From contig QWPJ01000227.1 in assembly GCA_003671195.1 (NCBI GenBank), positions 1-34,891 on the forward strand: a stretch of 34,891 nucleotides of DNA. Reading direction: 5' to 3'. Positions 33,955 to 34,891 of this stretch are shown here, in pieces. The stretch's first letter is position 1. Each line of letters opens with the position of its first letter. The stretch is from Planctomycetota bacterium. Its GTDB lineage: Bacteria; Planctomycetota; Planctomycetia; Pirellulales; Pirellulaceae. Made by a program: the position numbers and the translations under genes. The notes beneath the pieces are model-generated. The model saw nothing but the letters and a program-made list of their open reading frames with translations, had not been told where the DNA came from and ran no database searches.

Positions 33955-34257
33955 AAGCGAGATCTCCTTGAGAGAACTGGTATAGAAACAAGAGCGCACC
34001 TTGAATCTACCCGCAAGCGTGCCCTGCGCTGAGAAAAAACCGATCAGGCCGGTGTTCCCTTACGGCAAACCGTCAGCAAGATGGGTCACTGATCTTTATT
34101 CGGCTCAATTCGGAACAGGGAGCAACGCATCTTGTGCTTTGTCTCATTGCAAAGTGTATCGGTTAGCCGCGTTACCCTTCTCATCTTGACTTGTCGCGAA
34201 AGTTCATCGGGAAGAATTAAACGGTCGTACCAATATCGGTAAGACTTCTCTTTTTTA
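33955..34257. other. Spacer between IS66 remnant and ISL3 element
   Basis: About 300 bases with no supported gene. They could be the left part of the IS66 remnant or host sequence; nothing more can be read. Confidence 0.5.
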
Positions 34258-34281
34258 GGTCCATCCGGCATTATCGTGGGT
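34258..34281. repeat. 24-bp inverted repeat, right copy, at the ISL3 end
   Basis: Exact reverse complement of 33021-33044. It overlaps the last codons and stop of the transposase gene, so it is the element's 3' end region. Confidence 0.8.
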
Positions 34282-34891
34282 CGAGATCTAGTCCACCGCA
34301 GTAAAACAACACTGCGGTTTTGAAGTTTTCGATGTTGCGATAGCCTCCCGCTCGTCGTTTTATCGACATGATCTTACTGTTGATCCCTTCGGCCACCGCA
34401 TTGGTGATCCCATGCGTACAGTAGGTCACAATGTTATCGATTCGCTCCTTCAAACTCCGAGCTAGTTTTTTCATCGGCGCCATCTTGGTACGAATGACTC
34501 GCTGATACCAATCTCTGAAGTAGCTCTTTGCCTTCCCCTCCGTCTCCTGGGCCCAGAGGTCGCGTAAGAGCTCTTTGTAGGACCAAGCTCGCCCGGTAGC
34601 GAGCGATAGATTGCAAATGGACTGAAACCTAGCGTGTTGTTTTTCGCTGTGGTTCTCAAGCGATGTTAACCAGAAGTATTTACTCCCCGTGAGTCGATCA
34701 TCCCCATCCTTGAGCAGTCGCTTATGTTCTCCACGGCGAACTTTGTCGACAGCTTCGTTGGCCATCTTCATGATGTGAAACTTGTCGTGTACGATCTTGC
34801 TTTCGGCCAATGGAATCATCTCCTTGGCAGCCCGGACAAAGGCAGGGCTCATATCCATGGCGATCGCCTCGACTGACTGCAATTGCTCCTG
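34271..34891 (-). CDS. ISL3-family transposase (5' partial, runs off the window)
   Basis: At least 206 codons of the C-terminal part; the frame stays open to base 34891. It shows the DDE core of ISL3 transposases: VEAIAMDMSPAFVRAAKEM (catalytic Asp region), IVHDKFHIMKMANEAVDKVRR, then GITNAVAEGINSKIMSIKRRAGGYRNIENFK with the catalytic Glu, and the ending FYCGGLDLDPR. No stop or frameshift is seen in the visible part, so the gene may be intact. The stop codon lies in the 24-bp repeat shared with position 33021. Confidence 0.93.
   Translation of the reverse strand, partial: QEQLQSVEAIAMDMSPAFVRAAKEMIPLAESKIVHDKFHIMKMANEAVDKVRRGEHKRLLKDGDDRLTGSKYFWLTSLENHSEKQHARFQSICNLSLATGRAWSYKELLRDLWAQETEGKAKSYFRDWYQRVIRTKMAPMKKLARSLKERIDNIVTYCTHGITNAVAEGINSKIMSIKRRAGGYRNIENFKTAVLFYCGGLDLDPR

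Larger units (their letters stand above)
34258..34891 (-). mobile_element. ISL3-family insertion sequence, 3' part, cut by the window edge
   Basis: Contains the 3' part of the transposase gene and the terminal sequence at 34258. The other end lies beyond 34891. The exact outer boundary and target duplication cannot be set from here; resemblance to the 33021 copy fades at about 34235. Confidence 0.75.

Noticed and set aside
33524..33985. Plus-strand open frame of 153 codons that starts in the repeat
   Set aside because: Its second half lies opposite the recognisable IS66 TnpA sequence and has no family features; it is open only because the last repeat copy lost its TAG.

Overview
The window looks like a chromosomal segment of a planctomycete, most likely from the Pirellulales. 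This rests on family content, not on a marker gene. It carries a PVC-type c-type-heme protein with an NPCBM domain, a PSD1 (DUF1549/DUF1553) gene directly followed by a DUF1501 gene, an EF-hand-tailed iduronate-sulfatase-like enzyme, a squalene-cyclase-like repeat protein with a proline-rich N-terminal part, and many short intergenic repeats. GC content appears moderately high (mid-50s %, estimated by eye).

Bases 1-8000: the 3' part of a large secreted NPCBM / PVC dehydrogenase-like / HEAT / cytochrome c protein runs in from the left edge. Next is a secreted choloylglycine hydrolase/penicillin V acylase-type enzyme bracketed by two (CGAGCA)n repeats, then a small membrane protein. A GAF protein with a PP2C/SpoIIE-like domain lacking its metal-binding aspartates follows on the minus strand. 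Bases 8000-13000: csrA, the squalene-cyclase-like membrane protein, and (minus) a LolCE/LolD-type ABC exporter pair.

Bases 13000-23000, all minus: a secreted YtcJ-like amidohydrolase; a compact operon (PQQ-type beta-propeller, ruvC, ruvA, BASS-family transporter) with 4-nt gaps or overlaps; a C-terminal processing protease with its own hairpin terminator; and a secreted sulfatase. Bases 23400-30600, all plus: a transglutaminase plus alpha/beta-hydrolase fusion, PSD1 and DUF1501, probably one secreted/periplasmic degradation unit.

Bases 30600-34891 are accessory. A 600-base gene-free stretch holds three repeat families and a long hairpin. Then come a NucS-like PD-(D/E)XK nuclease with a C-terminal DUF7669-like domain, a truncated SF2/SNF2-type helicase with a possible small downstream ORF, a four-copy 146-bp tandem repeat, a frameshifted IS66 accessory gene, and the 3' part of an ISL3-family transposase. 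A perfect 24-bp inverted repeat links the helicase break point with the ISL3 end. This part reads as a defence-type locus broken up by insertion sequences.

The most unusual items are the 146-bp tandem array, the nuclease/helicase remnant, the metal-site-lacking phosphatase-like protein, and the 12-18-bp tandem repeats found in the N-terminal codons of several genes. I found no convincing complete novel system, no CRISPR array and no tRNA or rRNA gene.
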